Positions 42,645 through 51,098 of a stretch of DNA of 64,000 nucleotides are shown here, piece by piece. The translations under genes were made by a program, and so were the position numbers. The notes below the pieces were generated by a model, which was not told the origin of the DNA, ran no database searches, and saw only the letters and a list, made by a program, of their open reading frames with translations. The stretch spans positions 1,178,001-1,242,000 of the forward strand of contig NZ_BAABBM010000001.1 of NCBI RefSeq assembly GCF_039537965.1, written 5' to 3'. This DNA comes from Sphingomonas limnosediminicola (GTDB taxonomy: Bacteria; Pseudomonadota; Alphaproteobacteria; Sphingomonadales; Sphingomonadaceae). Position 1 is the stretch's first letter. Every line of letters starts with the position of its first letter.

Positions 42645-43187
42645 TCACGCCGCTTGTGCGAGATAAGCCTGCTTCCGCCGCTGACGGCGTAGGCCAAAAC
42701 CTGCCGCGATGAACCCGCTCAACAGCATGGCCCATGACGCGGGTTCTGGAACCGGCGTGATCTGCGCCGTTGCCACGAAATTATCCGGATAGCCGCTAGG
42801 GTTCGTCACGCTGCTCAGCATTCCATAATAGCCCAGCCCGGAGTTGTAGAAATTGAAGTTGCCAAGTGACTGGGTCGAGAACGACATTCCCGCAAAGGTA
42901 ACCCAGGCGCCGGTGCCGTATAGGTCGTTATCGGCACCCGCGTAGGACGACAGCCCGGTGATGACATTCGTGCCGTTCACCAGGCCGGAGATCGATGTCG
43001 CGTGCCCGCTCGCGTTCGTGACGATGGTTCCGTCTGCAAAAACGGACCCAACCGACCAGGTGAAATGATAGGTGCCAGCAGCGGCCTTCGTCCCGGTAGT
43101 CGCCGGGACGCCGAGGGCGTGGCCTGGAGCAGCGAACGCCAGTCCGCAAGCCACGGCGGCAGCCCGCAAGGAAATACGTTTGTCCAC
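42645..43187 (-). CDS. PEPxxWA-CTERM protein (about 180 aa)
   Basis: GTG at 43187 with AAAGGA before it is preferred over ATG at 43214, because the signal peptide then begins cleanly (MDKRISLRAAAVACGLAFAA, cleaved near GHA) and the AT-rich box is left upstream. The body is Gly/Thr/Asn-rich beta (TYHFTWSVGSVFADGTIVTN). The tail VPEPASWAMLLSGFIAAGFG, then RRQRRK, is a standard PEPxxWA sorting signal. Stands between two repeats; function unknown. Confidence 0.8.
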   Translation of the reverse strand: MDKRISLRAAAVACGLAFAAPGHALGVPATTGTKAAAGTYHFTWSVGSVFADGTIVTNASGHATSISGLVNGTNVITGLSSYAGADNDLYGTGAWVTFAGMSFSTQSLGNFNFYNSGLGYYGMLSSVTNPSGYPDNFVATAQITPVPEPASWAMLLSGFIAAGFGLRRQRRKQAYLAQAA

Positions 43188-43211
43188 TTTGATGTCCTTT
43201 CGATGAAAAGA

Positions 43212-43233
43212 CATTAACCGGACTAAATTAAAC
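43212..43233 (-). promoter_or_regulatory. AT-rich box, atypical spacing
   Basis: ATTAAC and ATTAAA half-sites 8 bases apart, about 25 bases upstream of the PEP-CTERM start at 43187. Similar to but not the same as the N5 boxes; shares TAACCGG with the box at 60759. Confidence 0.3.
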
Positions 43234-43298
43234 GCTGACCTTACGAGCGTGGTTAAGGGAGAGCTAACGCGGAGATCTCGCCCATCTTTGCAGTCCCC

Positions 43299-43360
43299 CT
43301 AACGGCAGCTTTCGACCCATTCCGGCCGCGGCAGCTTTCGACCCAAGTCCGCCGTTAGCG
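43299..43360. repeat. Palindromic repeat, fused pair, overlapping a stop
   Basis: Two units (CTTTCGACCCATTCCGG; CTTTCGACCCAAGTCCG) joined through GGCCGCGGC. The TTA in the last arm is the TAA stop of the metallopeptidase gene. Confidence 0.85.
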
Positions 43361-44203
43361 CTTGCAGGGAACTGCCGACACGTCGGCGAGAGCCTTGCGC
43401 TTTGCTGAGTCTGATTTGCGTCCCCGGTGGGCTCTGGATCGTACATTTCCGCTGTCACACCACGCAGTTCGAACGAGCGCAAATCCATTCGGATCGTAGC
43501 GTCGCAGTTCGCTCCGGTTGAAAGGGAAGTAATCATTCACACCGAAGTACGCTTCGGTCAGCTCGGCGAAATACTCGCTGCTGTTCATCATAGCGTAGGC
43601 TCGACCTGAGGATTGAGCGCGATAGCTGACATGTTCGTACGACCCGGACCGCTTCGCTCTCACGAAAGCTGAGACCAGGCTCGCGTTGTTCTTACCCATG
43701 ACACGCTGATGGTAGGCGTGGGCTAACTCATGCAGCACGAGCCAAGGCTGGGTGGGCTCCCACGCAAGGAAGTCATAGACGCTGTGGATCTCGACAGATC
43801 TGGCCTTGTCGGGGTTGCAGCCGTGAAGACGGAGCCATCGGCTGGACCAGTGATACGAAAGTCCTTGCTGGCCCGCACACCCAGTAGCCTCGATCCAGAT
43901 CGGCACGAGCTTCAGCTGCCGCAATGGGCGGGCATTGAGCGCCTGTTCGATGTCAGCAAGCTTACGATCAAGCAGCAGCAAAGCGCGGTCGGCAGTAGGC
44001 CTGTCATTCATAAGAAGGCGTCGGCTCACAACGACCGTCCAGCCGCGCAGCTTCAAATGGGCGTAGGAGGCATCCCGGTCGATAATTACGAAGTGCGAGA
44101 GTTCACGAGCAGCGCCTCCGTTCAAATCAGCAAGCGGGATAATCCCTGCGACGTCGGCAGAGGTTGGGGCAGACAGGATGAAGGCGATTAAGCCGAAGAC
44201 CAA
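43355..44203 (-). CDS. Secreted zinc metallopeptidase, anthrax-lethal-factor-like
   Basis: A 282-aa protein with a signal-like N-terminus (VFGLIAFILSAPTSADV). The zincin motif LHELAHAYH (His158, Glu159, His162) is followed by SSEYFAELTEAYFGVNDYFP with Glu214 as the likely third ligand, the order seen in ATLF-like (M34-related) peptidases. Cys at 109, 129 and two near the end may pair. The start is a TTG with no clear ribosome site, so the exact start is uncertain. Its stop codon lies in a palindromic repeat. Predicted to act outside the cytosol; substrate unknown. Confidence 0.75.
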   Translation of the reverse strand: MVFGLIAFILSAPTSADVAGIIPLADLNGGAARELSHFVIIDRDASYAHLKLRGWTVVVSRRLLMNDRPTADRALLLLDRKLADIEQALNARPLRQLKLVPIWIEATGCAGQQGLSYHWSSRWLRLHGCNPDKARSVEIHSVYDFLAWEPTQPWLVLHELAHAYHQRVMGKNNASLVSAFVRAKRSGSYEHVSYRAQSSGRAYAMMNSSEYFAELTEAYFGVNDYFPFNRSELRRYDPNGFALVRTAWCDSGNVRSRAHRGRKSDSAKRKALADVSAVPCKR

Positions 44204-44328
44204 ACGAAAGATGCTGATGAAGGCCTCGTATGTTTAGCAAAGCGTGCACGAGGAGAAACAGTAGCATCTCCGAACAGCACTCTCGATGTCTTTGCGACCC
44301 CGGCGCAGCTTTCTGAGCTGCTTCGCTC

Positions 44329-44364
44329 GTAGCGGCAGCTTTCCACCCATTCCTGCCCTTAGCG
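44329..44364. repeat. Palindromic repeat unit
   Basis: GTAGCGGCAGCTTTCCACCC then ATTCCTGCCCTTAGCG. Confidence 0.85.
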
Positions 44365-44466
44365 CCGCTCAACGAGGCGTCAGATCAATAGATCACTACT
44401 TCATTCGGCGCGCAGTGCCGCGGCATGATACGCCGAGCGATAAGTCATAAGAGGGAGGGGACTCCT

Positions 44467-45039
44467 ATGAGCAATTTCGAGTTCATTCTTTCGCTGGTCG
44501 TGATCTTGCTTGGCCTCGGGCTGGCAGAGGTGCTCGGGGGATTGGCTCGGATCATGCGGCAGCGCCCGCGGCCGAGTATCGGGTGGGCGACTGGCCTTCT
44601 CGCGACGTGGACAATCACGGAGACGATCCTGTTCTGGCGCGTGATCTGGCGCGCTCGCGATGCGTTGCCGAGCACCTCGCCTTCGCTTTTCGCCGGCTTC
44701 ATTATCAGCGCCCTTTACTATTTCGCGGGAGCGCTGGTGTTCCCGCACCAACTCGAGGGCGTTACCTCGCTGAACCCCTACTTCGACCGCGAGTACAAGA
44801 AGGTGGTCGGCGCGCTGCTCGCGGCGAACACCCTTGCCTATTTGCTTCGGCCCCTCGTCATGGGTCGGGCGTCATGGGCCTATATGCAATGGTTCGACTA
44901 TGCCTCTCTCGTGCTGCTGACGGGGGCAGCGATCGTAGCCGTGGTGACCAAGCGGCGGAACGTCGCCACCGCCTGTCTGGCAGTGGACGTACTAATTGAC
45001 CTGCTAGATCCAGTGGAAGCGATCATTTGGCCGAATTAA
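44467..45039 (+). CDS. Polytopic membrane protein (190 aa)
   Basis: ATG at 44467 follows GAGGGAGGGG. The protein begins NFEFILSLVVILLGLGLAEV and has about six hydrophobic segments, with conserved-looking EVLGGL, RVIWRARDALP and SALYYFAGALVFPHQLEG. A frameshifted relative is at 20101-20690. No family name known; no catalytic motif. Likely an inner-membrane protein of the kind found in one or two copies in sphingomonads. Confidence 0.7.
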   Translation: MSNFEFILSLVVILLGLGLAEVLGGLARIMRQRPRPSIGWATGLLATWTITETILFWRVIWRARDALPSTSPSLFAGFIISALYYFAGALVFPHQLEGVTSLNPYFDREYKKVVGALLAANTLAYLLRPLVMGRASWAYMQWFDYASLVLLTGAAIVAVVTKRRNVATACLAVDVLIDLLDPVEAIIWPN

Positions 45040-45118
45040 CTGCTTGAGCAGCGCATCGCGATGCGGCTCTGCCAGCATGCGTATCCTTCGTCGTTTCGAT
45101 ACAAGGACCCAGTAGCCC

Positions 45119-45177
45119 GAATGGCAGCTTTCCACCCAATCCTGCCGCGGCAGCTTTCGACCTAGACCGGACTTTAG
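45119..45177. repeat. Palindromic repeat, fused pair
   Basis: CTTTCCACCCAATCCTGCC joined through GCCGCGGC to CTTTCGACCTAGACCGGAC, then TTTAGC. Confidence 0.85.
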
Positions 45178-45298
45178 CACGCCTGCGAGGAGCGGAACCG
45201 ATCCCCCTTCTATCTTAGTTGGAAAGCAGCTAACCGGTTGTCCAAGCTACGTTTCGGACTGACATTTCCGTCAGCTAACGGCGTCTGAGGAACACATC

Positions 45299-46393
45299 AT
45301 GAATGCGCTGGATCGGGAGATCATCCCCGAGAATGAATCTCAGCGCTTGGCCGCTGTGCGCCGACATGAGATCCTCGACACCCCGCCGGACGGAAGCTTT
45401 GATCGAGTGACGGCGATGGCCGCCCGCCGCTTCGATGTGCCGATCTCGATTATTAGCATCGTTGATCATGACCGTATCTGGTTCAAATCGCACCACGGCG
45501 TTGGCGTCGAAGAGATCGGCCGGGACCCCGGTCTATGCGCTTCCGCAATCCTTTCGAACGAGGCGCATGTCCTGGTCGATGCGAGTATCGACCCGCGCTC
45601 GTTGGCCAATCCGTTGGTGGCGGGAGACTTCGGGCTGCGTTTCTATGCCGGTGTTCCGTTGCAAACCTCGGACGGTTTCAACCTTGGGACATTATGCGTC
45701 ATTGATAAGGTACCCCGTCCAATTGAGCAGGACCAGATCGATGATCTTAAGGATCTGGCATCCTTGGTCGTCGATCAGCTCGAACTGCGCCTGGCCGCCC
45801 GCACCGCCATTGCTCACGCGGAGCTGATGGCGCGCGAGATCGATCATCGAGTGATGAACAGCCTGCAATTCGTGTCGGGGCTGCTGACCATGCAAAGCGG
45901 AGGGCCAGCCAGCAAGGGTGACGCCTCAACGCGTTTGAAAGAAGCCGCAACGCGCGTTGCCGCCGTCGCTCGAGTCCACAGGAACTTCTATTCCAGCGAC
46001 ACGGAAAAGGCCTCCTGCCTGACGTTCCTGACCCGCCTCTGTGGCGACCTTTCGGACATATGCGGCGTAGCAGTCGAGGTCAGCGGGGACGAAGGGATGG
46101 TTCCCACCACATTGATCCAGCCTATCGGTCTTCTGACCAACGAGCTGGTCACAAACGCGGCGAAGCACGGCGCCGGCAAGATAAACGTAATCTACCGGGT
46201 CAAGGGAGACCGCCACGAATTGAGCGTCTGCGACCAGGGTCCAGGTGTTCCCGCCGACTTCGATCTGGCTAAATCTGAAGGCCTGGGGATGAAGGTGGTT
46301 CGAGTCCTGGCAAAGCAACTTGGCGGCGGCGTCCAGGTCATGCCTAACCCAAACGGGCGGGGTGCATGTTTCCAAGTGGCGTTCGCAATTTAG
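45299..46393 (+). CDS. GAF-domain HWE/HisKA_2-type histidine kinase
   Basis: A 364-aa soluble kinase from ATG at 45299. Residues 15-165 form a GAF domain (LAAVRRHEILDTPPDGSFDR, ISIVDHDRIWFKS, YAGVPLQTSDGFNLGTLCVI). The phospho-acceptor His183 is in AREIDHRVMNSLQFVSGLL, the form used by HWE and HisKA_2 kinases of alphaproteobacteria. The ATPase part has the N-box PIGLLTNELVTNAAKHGAG and G-box SEGLGMKVVRVL. Such kinases often feed general stress (PhyR) or light signalling; no response regulator is adjacent. No membrane span. Confidence 0.9.
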   Translation: MNALDREIIPENESQRLAAVRRHEILDTPPDGSFDRVTAMAARRFDVPISIISIVDHDRIWFKSHHGVGVEEIGRDPGLCASAILSNEAHVLVDASIDPRSLANPLVAGDFGLRFYAGVPLQTSDGFNLGTLCVIDKVPRPIEQDQIDDLKDLASLVVDQLELRLAARTAIAHAELMAREIDHRVMNSLQFVSGLLTMQSGGPASKGDASTRLKEAATRVAAVARVHRNFYSSDTEKASCLTFLTRLCGDLSDICGVAVEVSGDEGMVPTTLIQPIGLLTNELVTNAAKHGAGKINVIYRVKGDRHELSVCDQGPGVPADFDLAKSEGLGMKVVRVLAKQLGGGVQVMPNPNGRGACFQVAFAI

Positions 46394-46529
46394 GGATAAG
46401 ACCTGCCCGGAAACGGCGAACGGGCGGGCCTTGTTCGTTGCAATGAATATCCCGACTTATCTGCCTGCGGGCGCCGCTGGGTCGCTCGGACATTGGAATT
46501 CGCTCCACGCGTGACGGCACCGTGAGTGG

Positions 46530-46988
46530 CTACCGGACAGTTTCCACCGTCGAAACCCGAGCCAGCTGTGTATTGCGGCAAACGATCGTGACCGAGCCGA
46601 TCACGGCCTCGCTGGGCCAGCTCCCGGTCACGCTCTGCGCGTCCGGCCGTTGTCCTCCCACGCTCGGCGGCTTCGCATCGAGTTCCACGTAAACATGCGG
46701 AGGGGTGCTTTGGAGAACCTGCATGTTCTTCCAGTAAATCTGCCATCCGGCCCATGGGAGAGTCGCACGGCCCGCCACGTGGAGCGTTGCTGGTCGATCA
46801 GGCCAGCCCTTTGCATCTACCCAGGCCCGCCAGTCACTCGAGCTCGTGATCGGACATGGCGCGGGCGGCGGAACGGTGGGTGGCGGCACCGTTTGGGGTG
46901 AAGCAACGGCTTGCGACCTCTGGCTGCCTGCAGCGGTGCAAGCGGCTAGTAGGCAGGGCAGAGCAAGTGCAGTAGCAAATTTAGACAT
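46530..46988 (-). CDS. Lipoprotein (152 aa)
   Basis: ATG at 46988 gives a lipoprotein signal (MSKFATALALPCLLAACTAA, lipobox LLAAC). A Pro-rich linker (TVPPPTVPPPAPCP) leads to a domain with WRAWVDAKGWPDRPATLHVA, VYVELDAKPPS and a late Cys (VTIVCRN). No signal for inner-membrane retention (Asp at +2) is seen, so outer-membrane placement is expected. No family is recognised. It lies 30 bases beyond a repeat-bearing spacer and downstream of the serpin gene in the same direction. Confidence 0.65.
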   Translation of the reverse strand: MSKFATALALPCLLAACTAAGSQRSQAVASPQTVPPPTVPPPAPCPITSSSDWRAWVDAKGWPDRPATLHVAGRATLPWAGWQIYWKNMQVLQSTPPHVYVELDAKPPSVGGQRPDAQSVTGSWPSEAVIGSVTIVCRNTQLARVSTVETVR

Positions 46989-47140
46989 GATCGTATGAAT
47001 TACGGACCAGCCAGCCGGTTCCATCTCGCCGGTCAGTGCAGCCCAGTCCCAGCCGATGCGACGCCGAGGGTAGCAGCAGTCGCAACCTCGATAAGCGGTA
47101 AGGGCCTCGGCCATGTCGAGCAGTCGCCCCCGCGACTCGC

Positions 47141-47173
47141 CTAATGTTCGCTTTCCACCCCAAGGCGACATTG
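47141..47173. repeat. Palindromic repeat unit
   Basis: CTAATGTTCGCTTTCCACCC then CAAGGCGACATTG. Confidence 0.75.
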
Positions 47174-47202
47174 GCGCGAGACTGAAGCAAGGCTCTGGAC
47201 AG

Positions 47203-48612
47203 TTACGATGGGCCGGGCGGTTCGCTGAAACGGCCCATGAACAGGATCGCACCGGTCGGCTTATCGCGGATTAGGAATAGGAACGGGTGGTCGGCGCGGA
47301 ACGACCAATGATCGCGTTCGCCCCTAAATGCGATACCTGTTGCTGCGGCCGCTTCGGTTCCCTTCTCATCGACCTTGAGGAAGGTCTTGTGCACGACAGT
47401 GTCGATGTACAATGGATTCCCCCGATCGGTAGAAATACCGGTGAAGTTGGCGGCATTCGTGAAGGGGACCCTCATCCCGAGCGCCTTCAATGGCTTCACG
47501 AGTTCATAGCTGCTCTCGAACTGCATCTCCGGCAGTTGAACCTCCTCGCCGAAGAGCTTCGCCGAATCTAATCGTTCAAGCCATTTGTCGAGCTTCTCAG
47601 GGCTAAGCCCCGCTTCGACGGCGGGGAGTCCGTTTCTCGCGCTGGGCAGGATTACGACCATGCTGAGTCGATTGCCCTTGTATGGAAGCTCAAGCAGTTC
47701 GACCGAGTCCGCGGCCGGGTGAACCTCTCCGCCTCCCAGATAAATCGAACGCATATGTTCAGATGACATCATCGGCACGTCGCGGGTCGTGCCGTCCGAC
47801 AGATAGAAAGGCTGGACCCGGGTCTGGCGAGGGTCGAACGCCTCTCTCCACTGGCCAACGAAATGGACTGCGTTAGTGACCACTAGGGACGTACCTGCAT
47901 CGAGGTCACCCGGTTTGAAGAGCTTTGGTATACGGCTGTTGGTCTTGCGATCGACCCAATCATTGATCCGGGCCGTGGCTGCTGCTTGATCGCCAAAGTT
48001 GAGCGTTTCTACTTCGGAATCATAGCTGCGCTTCGCAATTTCGACGAAGTCCGGCTCGATCGACCAGCCTTTCCCCAGCCAGAGGGCATTTGTGATGCTT
48101 ACCTGGTGCCCATCGCCGTCGCTTTCCAATCTGTGTAGGATGCTTCCGAGGTCCGCATTCAGCACCTTGTCGTCGGCCGGGAACCCCAGCACCTTGCCAA
48201 TCTCGGTGCGAGTCTTGCCGCGTGCGCCCACAGCGACGGGGCCGAAAGCGCCGGCCAGGCTGATCGGCGAGATGAAGACGTTTCCGCGGCTGGCCGCGAG
48301 CTGACGATAAAGGGCAAGAGCGAACTCGCGATTGCCCTTCGCAATCGTGCGCTCGGCACCTGCGGCAGGTGGCGGCGGAGGAGGCTCCGGAGGGTCTGGA
48401 ACTATGACCGGTCGCGGCGGCGGGGGCGGAGGCGGAGGCGGAAACTGCGCTTGGGCTGCCGCGACCTCTTCTGGCGAGCTGCAACAGCGCACAAGCGGGG
48501 GCGTTGCAGCCGAGCCAGGCGAGTTAGCCGCGCCGGTGCTCATCATCGGCTGTCGTACGGGAGTGGCGCAGGCGCCGAGCAAAAGCGGCGCCATCAAAAG
48601 CAATTGTTTCAC
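47203..48612 (-). CDS. Lipoprotein serpin
   Basis: A 469-aa protein: lipobox LLLGAC at residues 10-15, a Pro-rich stalk (about 57-85), then a full serpin fold from residue 90. Serpin marks are NVFISPISLAGAFGPVAVGA, VTNAVHFVGQWREAFDPRQT, LELPYKGNRLSMVVILPS, the hinge KGTEAAAATGIAF and the end FRADHPFLFLIRDKPTGAIL then FMGRF. Hinge Ala residues suggest an inhibitory mechanism. The reactive loop between the hinge and FRADHPF is about 12 residues, shorter than in the typical serpin. Likely tethered to the outer membrane to trap proteases. Confidence 0.92.
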   Translation of the reverse strand: MKQLLLMAPLLLGACATPVRQPMMSTGAANSPGSAATPPLVRCCSSPEEVAAAQAQFPPPPPPPPPRPVIVPDPPEPPPPPPAAGAERTIAKGNREFALALYRQLAASRGNVFISPISLAGAFGPVAVGARGKTRTEIGKVLGFPADDKVLNADLGSILHRLESDGDGHQVSITNALWLGKGWSIEPDFVEIAKRSYDSEVETLNFGDQAAATARINDWVDRKTNSRIPKLFKPGDLDAGTSLVVTNAVHFVGQWREAFDPRQTRVQPFYLSDGTTRDVPMMSSEHMRSIYLGGGEVHPAADSVELLELPYKGNRLSMVVILPSARNGLPAVEAGLSPEKLDKWLERLDSAKLFGEEVQLPEMQFESSYELVKPLKALGMRVPFTNAANFTGISTDRGNPLYIDTVVHKTFLKVDEKGTEAAAATGIAFRGERDHWSFRADHPFLFLIRDKPTGAILFMGRFSEPPGPS

Positions 48613-48676
48613 GCGAGCCGTTAGTCAGGCCGGCGGCTGAAGCTGAACTGAATGTCAGCCGGGCTCGAGACTATCG

Positions 48677-48746
48677 ACGTCCGCTTTCCACCCAGTGCTG
48701 GCGCTACCGCCGGACCGGCAGCTTTCCACCCATTCCGGCCATTAGC
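48677..48746. repeat. Palindromic repeat, two units
   Basis: GTCCGCTTTCCACCCAGTGC then a second unit GGCAGCTTTCCACCCATTCC and GGCCATTAGC. Confidence 0.85.
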
Positions 48747-49005
48747 AGTCAGACGCCTTTTCAGGTCCCATGTGACTTTGCCCAGCGTGTGACCGGCGGG
48801 ACCGCACCATTTTAAGAGCGTTCGGGCGCTAACGGCCCGACGCGGGGCAAACCGAACGCCGGGCCGAAGACCAATGCCCAATCATTGTGGCGACGGGTTT
48901 GGGCCTCACGGCGATCATAGGAAGGCAATTTACAAAAGCCTCTAACCTACGTTCGATATTAGCTTTTTAGCTGGAATTATCGGTAGAAGTGCGATCACGT
49001 GCCGT

Positions 49006-49233
49006 ATGAAACCTAGCGAAGCTGCAAGGCGCACGCTCACCGATAAGGCTCTCAGGCGCTCGATAGTCGTGGCGCTCGTTGTCGGAACTGCGCTCAATGT
49101 CATTAATCAAGGATCGGAAATGCTCTCCGGCAAGTGGCCGGTGATTTGGAAGCTCGCGCTCACTTACATCGTACATTCCTGGTCTCGAGTTACGGGAGCT
49201 ACGCGGCGTTCCGAAGCTCGCCCTAACGTCTGA
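49006..49233 (+). CDS. nrtS: NrtS-like small membrane protein
   Basis: A 75-aa protein from ATG at 49006. The core IVVALVVGTALNVINQGSEM then WKLALTYIV matches NrtS, a family of two-helix nitrate/nitrite transport proteins that act as oligomers. The C-terminal 20 residues (RVTGATRRSEARPNV) run into a palindromic repeat, and its TGA stop is inside it, so the tail may not be native. No nitrate genes are adjacent. Confidence 0.75.
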   Translation: MKPSEAARRTLTDKALRRSIVVALVVGTALNVINQGSEMLSGKWPVIWKLALTYIVHSWSRVTGATRRSEARPNV

Positions 49234-49246
49234 CTTCGACCCAGAG
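49222..49246. repeat. Degenerate palindromic repeat supplying a stop
   Basis: CTAACGTCTGACTTCGACCC then AGAG; the TGA in it ends the NrtS gene. Confidence 0.55.
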
Positions 49247-49287
49247 TAGTCAACGAACGCACCAGGCGCGGCGGGGACCATCCCCGC

Positions 49288-49437
49288 TCAGTTGGACCGA
49301 TCCTTTAGCGCCTTCTTGTGCTTTTTGAGCAGTTTCTGAGCTTCGTCGGCAAGCTCTTTCGCTTGCTCTATGCTGTCACGTAGGGCCGCCTGTGTTTCCT
49401 CGATTTTCTGAATGTCTTTGTCGGCCGACTTCGTCAT
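49288..49437 (-). CDS. Small helical protein (49 aa)
   Basis: ATG at 49437 follows GGTGGGGA and ends at TGA 49290-49288. The product is one long charged helix (KSADKDIQKIEETQAALRDS then IEQAKELADEAQKLLKKHKK) with heptad-like Leu/Ala spacing, so a short coiled coil is likely. No membrane span. Function unknown. The clear start, ribosome site and helix amphipathicity argue it is real. Confidence 0.6.
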   Translation of the reverse strand: MTKSADKDIQKIEETQAALRDSIEQAKELADEAQKLLKKHKKALKDRSN

Positions 49438-49606
49438 TCCCCACCTCTGGGCGACAAACCTGCACCCAAAGCGTCAGTTCCGACTTTGTCGGGTAAGCGA
49501 CACGAAAATCGAACGGGTGTTGTAAAGAGATCCGCACTTTTTGCGTCGAAATGTCTGCTTTCGCTCCATTCGTGGGGTTCAAGGGGAGGTTCCGACCAAT
49601 GCGATA

Positions 49607-49783
49607 CTAGCTCCGGTGCGGCCAAATTGCCTTGGATTGCTTTTCTGTTTCGATTTCGAGCAGGCGCCTGCGATACTCTGCAGCCATGGCGGAATGAATG
49701 ACTGCCGCTGTTTTGTGCGTCGCAATTGACGCTCGTTCTTCTTCCTGGGCTGCTCGACGGCTGAGATATTCGCGATCGGACAT
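49607..49783 (-). CDS. Small helical protein (58 aa)
   Basis: ATG at 49783 to TAG at 49609-49607 gives MSDREYLSRRAAQEEERASI, then THKTAAVIHSAMAAEYRRRL, LEIETEKQ. This is a sphingomonad-type small helical protein rich in Arg/Glu, seen in many genomes of the group from memory; role unknown. No signal peptide, no membrane span. Ribosome site is weak. Confidence 0.6.
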   Translation of the reverse strand: MSDREYLSRRAAQEEERASIATHKTAAVIHSAMAAEYRRRLLEIETEKQSKAIWPHRS

Positions 49784-49901
49784 ACGTGCACCCTTTCGGT
49801 TGCAGAACGACTGCCGGGTGCGATTTCATCCCGCTCCTAAAGACCACTTTGGTTCGAGACACCTACTGGGCGGACGTACGCTGACGGGCAAAGGCGCTGC
49901 T

Positions 49902-49970
49902 GGCTAATGGCAGCTTTCCACCCAAAGCTGCCATTAGCTAGTGGCCAGAATGGGTGGAAAGCTGCCATTG
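49902..49970. repeat. Palindromic repeat, two units, near-consensus
   Basis: GCTAATGGCAGCTTTCCACC then CAAAGCTGCCATTAGC, immediately followed by CTAGTGGCCAGAATGGGTGG and AAAGCTGCCATTG. Very close to the pair at 7225-7290. Confidence 0.9.
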
Positions 49971-50621
49971 TCAGTGCCGCGTGGCGTTCGCCATCGATGC
50001 GCTTATCCATCGCGTCGCCATTTCCATGAAGGTACCCTCTGGCGCGTGAAAACCGCCGCTGATGTCGCGCTCCTTGGCAGACTTGCAGGTTTCCAGAGCT
50101 TCATGTTCGCGGCCCAACGCCACGAGCGTTGAAACGACACAAGGCAGGTAACTGTCATTCGTCCCCCCACTGGCTCGACAGAGCTCAAGAAACTCCTCGA
50201 CGGACCAGCGCCGGACGACATTAGCCAGGTGCTCGTTCGCTGCTGCCAACAAGCGGCCTGCCACTACCGCAACGTCCTCATGTTCCTCAATCGACACTTC
50301 GTCGATGTGCGGCGGCCGGCAAGTCCATGCTCCGTTCAAGCGGAATGAAAGCGGAGCATTCTTGTTCTCAAGGAGGCCTACCATGTCCCAAAAAATCGGG
50401 TCGATTGTCATGGGTTTTGCCGAAATCGAGACCTTGGTGGACTGCTCATAAATGTAGACGGAAGGGCAGACGCTTACGAACCAACCGGAATCCTCACGGA
50501 ACAAGCAACCTTCAATCGCCCGCCAACCACTCCCCTTACTAGCCCCCCGAACTGCCTTCTCCAAAGCTCGGCGATAAGCGTGGCGAGCTGATTCCTGCGC
50601 CCTCGTAATTTTGACGCCCAT
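49971..50621 (-). CDS. Hypothetical protein (216 aa)
   Basis: ATG at 50621 follows CGGAG; an in-frame start at 50633 is possible. Soluble mixed alpha/beta protein: front TRAQESARHAYRRALEKAVR, then GWFVSVCPSVYIYEQSTKVS, LSFRLNGAWTCRPPHIDEVS, and a helical end (LPCVVSTLVALGREHEALET). No known domain and no signal peptide. The TGA stop begins one base after a palindromic-repeat pair. It stands alone. Confidence 0.6.
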   Translation of the reverse strand: MGVKITRAQESARHAYRRALEKAVRGASKGSGWRAIEGCLFREDSGWFVSVCPSVYIYEQSTKVSISAKPMTIDPIFWDMVGLLENKNAPLSFRLNGAWTCRPPHIDEVSIEEHEDVAVVAGRLLAAANEHLANVVRRWSVEEFLELCRASGGTNDSYLPCVVSTLVALGREHEALETCKSAKERDISGGFHAPEGTFMEMATRWISASMANATRH

Positions 50622-50719
50622 GAACTCCGGCAATGGAACCCCCCGCTCGCTAACGTTGCGAGCGTAGGTGCCAATCCTGTCAATGCCAACGTACGCAATC
50701 GCTCGAAAGGACGTCCATT

Positions 50720-50754
50720 CCTAATGGCAGGAATGGGTCGAAACCTGCCACTAG
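50720..50754. repeat. Palindromic repeat unit
   Basis: CTAATGGCAGGAATGGGTCG then AAACCTGCCACTAGG. Confidence 0.85.
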
Positions 50755-50844
50755 GTGCGGCGTCCCCGCAACAATCTCCGCCAATTTCGATCCGGCCCGG
50801 AGACCGCCCTCCTCATCAGGCCGCTCCGTCACTATTTCTCGGAC

Positions 50845-51018
50845 ATGAGCGTTCGATGTCTCTTTCGCCTCCACCGCCCGATGCTCATGTCGATCATCCG
50901 TCGTGAAGATCGCTTCGCTGCACTTTGCGACGACTGCAGCTTGCCGATCGAGCGCTCAGAAGGAGGCCGCTGGAGCGCATCCGAACCCTTGCTGACACGG
51001 CGCGATCAAGCAGCGTAA
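50845..51018 (+). CDS. Small protein with CxxC pair (57 aa)
   Basis: ATG at 50845 to TAA 51016-51018. The product reads MSVRCLFRLHRPMLMSIIRR, EDRFAALCDDCSLPIERSEG, GRW. The pattern RRE...LCDDCSLPIER..GRW matches the small sphingomonad zinc-ribbon-like family I remember (CxxC, PI, RW). Ends three bases before a tRNA gene. A metal-binding or RNA role is a guess. The N-terminal Arg/Met stretch may be extra. Confidence 0.45.
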   Translation: MSVRCLFRLHRPMLMSIIRREDRFAALCDDCSLPIERSEGGRWSASEPLLTRRDQAA

Positions 51019-51021
51019 AGG

Positions 51022-51098
51022 CCGCTCCTAGCTCAACCGGAAAGAGCGTCGGGCTTCGAACCCGAAGGTTGGGGGTTCGAATCCCTCGGAGCGGGCCA
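51022..51098 (+). tRNA. tRNA-Arg (anticodon TCG)
   Basis: A complete cloverleaf of 77 bases: acceptor CCGCTCC/GGAGCGG (7 bp), D arm with AGCTCAACCGGAAAGAGC, anticodon stem TCGGG/CCCGA and loop CTTCGAA (anticodon TCG at 51056-51058, reading CGA), T arm GGGGG-TTCGAAT-CCCTC, discriminator G and encoded CCA at 51096-51098. Confidence 0.9.

Noticed and set aside
46394-46440. Possible hairpin GCCCG/CGGGC after the histidine kinase
   Set aside because: The stem is short, the loop long and the T-run weak (TTGTT), so I did not call a terminator.
50680-50874. A 64-residue minus-strand frame
   Set aside because: It overlaps a repeat and the small CxxC gene on the other strand, with no motif or ribosome site.
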